DNA from: Methylotuvimicrobium sp. KM2
Lineage (GTDB): Bacteria; Pseudomonadota; Gammaproteobacteria; Methylococcales; Methylomonadaceae
Assembly (NCBI RefSeq): GCF_038051925.1
Contig: NZ_CP150634.1
Coordinates: forward strand, 4,886,864-4,950,863
DNA: 64,000 nucleotides
Reading direction: 5' to 3'
This document shows positions 61,264 to 64,000 of the stretch, one piece after another (the first letter of the stretch is position 1; each line of letters opens with the position of its first letter). The notes beneath the pieces are model-generated. The model was not told where the DNA came from, made no database searches, and was given only the letters and a program-made list of their open reading frames with translations. Both the position numbers and the translations under genes were made by a program.

Positions 61264-62167
61264 ATTACTAACAGGCGGCACCGGCTTTATCGGAACTCTT
61301 TTGACCAGACAATTGAGCGGCCAGGGTCATCAACTAACGGTACTTAGCCGAAATCCCGAACGCGTTCCGTTAATTTGCGGCCCCGGCACAAAAGGCCTGG
61401 ACAACCTCGACAACATCACTCCGGACCAACGATTCGACGCGGTCATTAATCTGGCCGGCGCGCCAATTTTCGACAAACGATGGACCGAGGCGCAAAAACG
61501 CATTATATGGGATAGCCGGGTCTTATTGACGGATCGTTTGTTTGAAACGCTGGAACGATTGGCCGTAAAACCGGAAGTCTTGATAAGCGGTTCGGCGATT
61601 GGCTATTACGGCAATCAAGGCGACACGGTTATCGATGAAGAAACGGCTGCCAAGGACGATTTTTCACATCGTTTATGCTCGGCCTGGGAAAACAGTGCGC
61701 TTCAAGCCGAGCAACTCGATATCAGAGTTTGTTTAATACGAACCGGTTTGGTGCTAGGTCACGGAGGAGGGCTACTACAACGGATGCTCTTACCCTTCAA
61801 GCTTGGCCTGGGCGGTAGAATCGGTCCCGGCACCCAATGGATGTCTTGGATACACCGGCAAGATTGGATCAACATCGCCTGCGCAATGTTGAACGACGAC
61901 TCGATGCGCGGCCCGTACAATGCTACGGCACCTAAGCCCGTTACCAATCGCGAGTTCACAGAAACGCTGGCCGCCAGCTTGAAACGTCCTGCCTTACTGC
62001 CGATTCCCGCTTGGGCTTTGAAGCTACTGCTCGGTGAAATGTCGGAACTATTGCTTGGCAGCCAACGCGTCATGCCATTAAGACTCATTAATGAACTAGG
62101 CTTCAGTTTTGAATATAACGACTTGCAATCGGCGCTTAACGAGGCCTTGTCACCCCACCGTGATTGA
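61247..62167 (+). CDS. yfcH: TIGR01777-type NAD-dependent epimerase (YfcH/SDR39U1-like)
   Basis: This 306-residue extended SDR protein has the cofactor loop ILLTGGTGFIGTLLTRQ near the N-terminus, NLAGAPIFDKRWTEAQK, SGSAIGYYGNQGD and WEN/EAEQLDIR-type segments, and a C-terminal DUF1731 region (LPIPAWALKLLLGEMSELLL). The physiological substrate is unknown. The start may be the ATG at 61247 or at 61253, both inside repeat C; the in-frame ATG at 61187 lies deeper in the repeat and would add 20 residues identical in style to those upstream of exbD. No clear ribosome site is visible. Confidence 0.88.
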   Translation: MTMRSILLTGGTGFIGTLLTRQLSGQGHQLTVLSRNPERVPLICGPGTKGLDNLDNITPDQRFDAVINLAGAPIFDKRWTEAQKRIIWDSRVLLTDRLFETLERLAVKPEVLISGSAIGYYGNQGDTVIDEETAAKDDFSHRLCSAWENSALQAEQLDIRVCLIRTGLVLGHGGGLLQRMLLPFKLGLGGRIGPGTQWMSWIHRQDWINIACAMLNDDSMRGPYNATAPKPVTNREFTETLAASLKRPALLPIPAWALKLLLGEMSELLLGSQRVMPLRLINELGFSFEYNDLQSALNEALSPHRD

Positions 62168-62527
62168 ATACTCTCTTTTGATCGAGAAACTATCTAAGAA
62201 TACTAAGTTATTTCAATTGCTTATAATTCCCATGTACATCACTAAGCAGGCTGGGGTTTGCAACCCCGTCCTAAACGTTTCGTCATACCGCACCGCTTTA
62301 CCCAGCTTTAACAAGTGATGTGCCTACCGCCTATGCTATTGAAATAAAATAATTAAAAATCATGCCAAATTTAACTTTGCAGTGCCATTAAATTAATTAT
62401 TAAATATTTATCAATTACTTATTGACGCTAAATGTTAAGGCTGGGTTAATATTTCGCAAGCCTCCCGAGCCTAAAAATGGTACGCGAAGCGCACCTGCGA
62501 CTCGTTTGAGCTTTTAACCTATCAGCC
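62168..62527. repeat. gap with palindromic repeats
   Basis: No gene is supported here. GGGGTTTGCAACCCCGTCC (near 62246) is a member of the palindrome seen at 29672; AAATGTTAAGGCTGGGTTAA (near 62430) is a copy of repeat E from 53.4-53.55 kb; GGTACGCGAAGCGCACC (near 62478) resembles one arm of repeat F. Confidence 0.6.
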
Positions 62528-64000
62528 TTATTTAACGCGCATACCCGGCACAGCCCCTTGATCCGGACTCAGTAACCAAATGTCCTTGCCGCCGGGCCCG
62601 GCCGCCAGCACCATGCCTTCGGATAGGCCGAAACGCATTTTTCTCGGTTTTAAATTGGCGACGACCAGCGTTAATTTGTTGACCAAGTCTTCCGGTGCGT
62701 AGGCCGATTTGATGCCGGCAAAGATATTGCGTGTTTCATCGCCGATATCGACGGTCAATTGCAACAACTTGTCCGCGCCTTCGACATGTTCTGCTTTGAC
62801 GATGCGCGCGATACGAAGATCCAGTTTGGCAAAATCGTCGAACTCGATAGCCTCGGCGATCGGGTCGAAATGTTTCGGTTTCGGCTCCTCGGTTTTTTGC
62901 AGGTTTTCCTTTGAGGCTTCGACCACCGCAGCGATCTTGTCCGAATCGACACGAGTCATCAACGGTCGGAACACATCGACCTGATGATCGAGCAACGGCT
63001 CGGCTTTATCCGGCCAGGCCTCCGGTTCCAAGTTCAGAAAAATCTCGGCTTGATGCGCCATCGCCGGCACGACCGGCTTTAAATAGGCGATCAGTAATCT
63101 AAACAAGTTGATGCCCATCGAGCAGACTTCATGCAGCTCCGCGTCTCGACCTTCCTCTTTCGCGATCAGCCAGGGTTTTTTCTCGTCTATATACTGATTG
63201 GCGCGATCTGCGAGCGCCATGATTTCACGCATTGCCTTACCGAATTCCCGCGTTTCATAACAACGTGCAATACCTTCATTAGCCTCGATGAAATAATCAA
63301 ACAGGTCCGGCTCCGAACAATGTTTCGAGAGCATACCGTCGAAACGTTTATGAATAAAACCGGCGCAACGGCTGGCGATATTAACGACTTTACCGACTAG
63401 GTCGGAATTGACGCGCTGAGTAAAATCGTCGAAATTTAAATCGATATCGTCGACGCCGGAACCGAGTTTCGCGGCAAAATAATAACGCAGATATTCCGGG
63501 TTCAGGTGGTCGAGATAGGTGCGCGCTTTAATGAAAGTGCCGCGCGATTTGGACATCTTTTCGCCGTTAACGGTCAAAAAACCATGCGCGAAGATTGCGC
63601 TCGGCGTTCTAAAGCCTGATCCCTTCAACATTGCCGGCCAAAACAATGCGTGAAAATAAATGATGTCCTTGCCGATGAAATGATAAAGCTCGGCATCGCT
63701 TTCCTCGGCCCAGAAATCGTCGAAATTCAAGTCTTCCTCGCGCTCGCATAGATTTTTGAAACTAGCCATGTATCCGATTGGCGCATCGAGCCAGACATAG
63801 AAATATTTGCCTGGCGCATCCGGTATTTCGAAGCCGAAATACGGCGCGTCACGCGAGATATCCCATTCCTGCAGACCGTTTTCGAGCCATTCGTTCATTT
63901 TGTTGCCGACTTCATTCTGTAAATGGCCTTCGGCGATCCATTCTCGCAACATGTTCTCGAAATCCGGTAACTTGAAGAAATAATGCAGCGATTCTTTTTC
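62528..64000 (-). CDS. metG: methionyl-tRNA synthetase, C-terminal part (runs off the window end)
   Basis: The visible 490 residues cover the end of the Rossmann catalytic domain (DAPIGYMASFKNL), the KMSKS loop (NGEKMSKSRGTF), the anticodon-binding helices and the C-terminal Trbp111-like tRNA-binding domain (FAKLDLRIARIVKAEHVEGA and GLSEGMVLAAG). The N-terminal HIGH motif lies outside the window. The reading frame continues upstream of the internal Met at 63952 to the window edge (EKESLHYFFKLPDFEN). Size and dimerisation domain match the E. coli class. It charges tRNA-Met in the cytoplasm. Confidence 0.96.
   Translation of the reverse strand, partial: EKESLHYFFKLPDFENMLREWIAEGHLQNEVGNKMNEWLENGLQEWDISRDAPYFGFEIPDAPGKYFYVWLDAPIGYMASFKNLCEREEDLNFDDFWAEESDAELYHFIGKDIIYFHALFWPAMLKGSGFRTPSAIFAHGFLTVNGEKMSKSRGTFIKARTYLDHLNPEYLRYYFAAKLGSGVDDIDLNFDDFTQRVNSDLVGKVVNIASRCAGFIHKRFDGMLSKHCSEPDLFDYFIEANEGIARCYETREFGKAMREIMALADRANQYIDEKKPWLIAKEEGRDAELHEVCSMGINLFRLLIAYLKPVVPAMAHQAEIFLNLEPEAWPDKAEPLLDHQVDVFRPLMTRVDSDKIAAVVEASKENLQKTEEPKPKHFDPIAEAIEFDDFAKLDLRIARIVKAEHVEGADKLLQLTVDIGDETRNIFAGIKSAYAPEDLVNKLTLVVANLKPRKMRFGLSEGMVLAAGPGGKDIWLLSPDQGAVPGMRVK

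Noticed and set aside
1..64000. CRISPR arrays and tRNA/rRNA genes
   Set aside because: I found no regularly spaced short direct repeats, no tRNA-like T-loop with matching acceptor stem and no rRNA sequence by eye; a tRNAscan run would be decisive.

Overview
The window reads as chromosome of a halotolerant, alkaliphile-type gammaproteobacterial methanotroph (Methylococcales, most like Methylotuvimicrobium/Methylomicrobium). Three things point there. A ribulose monophosphate formaldehyde-fixation cluster (hps, phi and the start of tkt) opens the window. A doeB-doeD-doeA-doeC ectoine-degradation cluster has the gene order known from halotolerant methanotrophs. The housekeeping genes (rhlB/trxA/rho, nudE/yrfG, mutY/yggX, hflK/hflC, ftsH, metG) have gammaproteobacterial character. 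Species is inferred from gene content, not from a database match.

Layout. 1-4.9 kb: RuMP genes, a HAD phosphatase, and DhaK and DhaL of a dihydroxyacetone kinase placed tail to tail. 5.4-13.5 kb: nudE/yrfG, rhlB, trxA, rho, a quinone-reductase-like flavoprotein, mutY-yggX and rubredoxin. 13.5-15 kb: an IS110/IS1111-type insertion sequence inserted into a dispersed repeat. 15-19.4 kb: AsmA-like protein, peroxiredoxin and small unknowns. 19.4-25 kb: a six-gene TonB2-type energising operon (DUF3450, TtpC-like, ExbB, ExbD, TonB, TPR) and a putative Fur-controlled small gene. 25.4-31.1 kb: ectoine catabolism. 31.6-38.1 kb: a four-gene SMC/KITE/kleisin/TOPRIM operon of Wadjet (JetABCD/MksBEFG) type in the order C-B-A-D, with a REP-associated transposase directly upstream. 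38.9-42.3 kb: accessory debris (frameshifted HEPN-like gene, attC-like hairpin, hicAB toxin-antitoxin, hsdM remnant, repeats). 43.6-47.5 kb: a second, paralogous TonB energising operon interrupted by two different repeats. 47.7-53.4 kb: PepSY protein, rpe, glgP, mgtE. 54-60.5 kb: a CarH/LitR-like B12 photoreceptor-type regulator divergent from a sigma-70 factor, then hflK-hflC-ftsH. 60.6-64 kb: membrane protein, TIGR01777-type epimerase and most of metG (incomplete).

The most distinctive feature is the density of short dispersed repeats with terminal inverted repeats (called A to F here). They abut or enter genes: one copy of A supplies the last residues and stop codon of doeB, two copies of C supply the first codons of exbD and of a sugar epimerase, and copies of B and C fill both gaps of the second TonB operon. 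The strongest candidates for new biology are the SMC defence-like operon in non-canonical order, the IS1111-type element with a candidate guide RNA, and the B12-regulator/sigma/HflKC-FtsH block.
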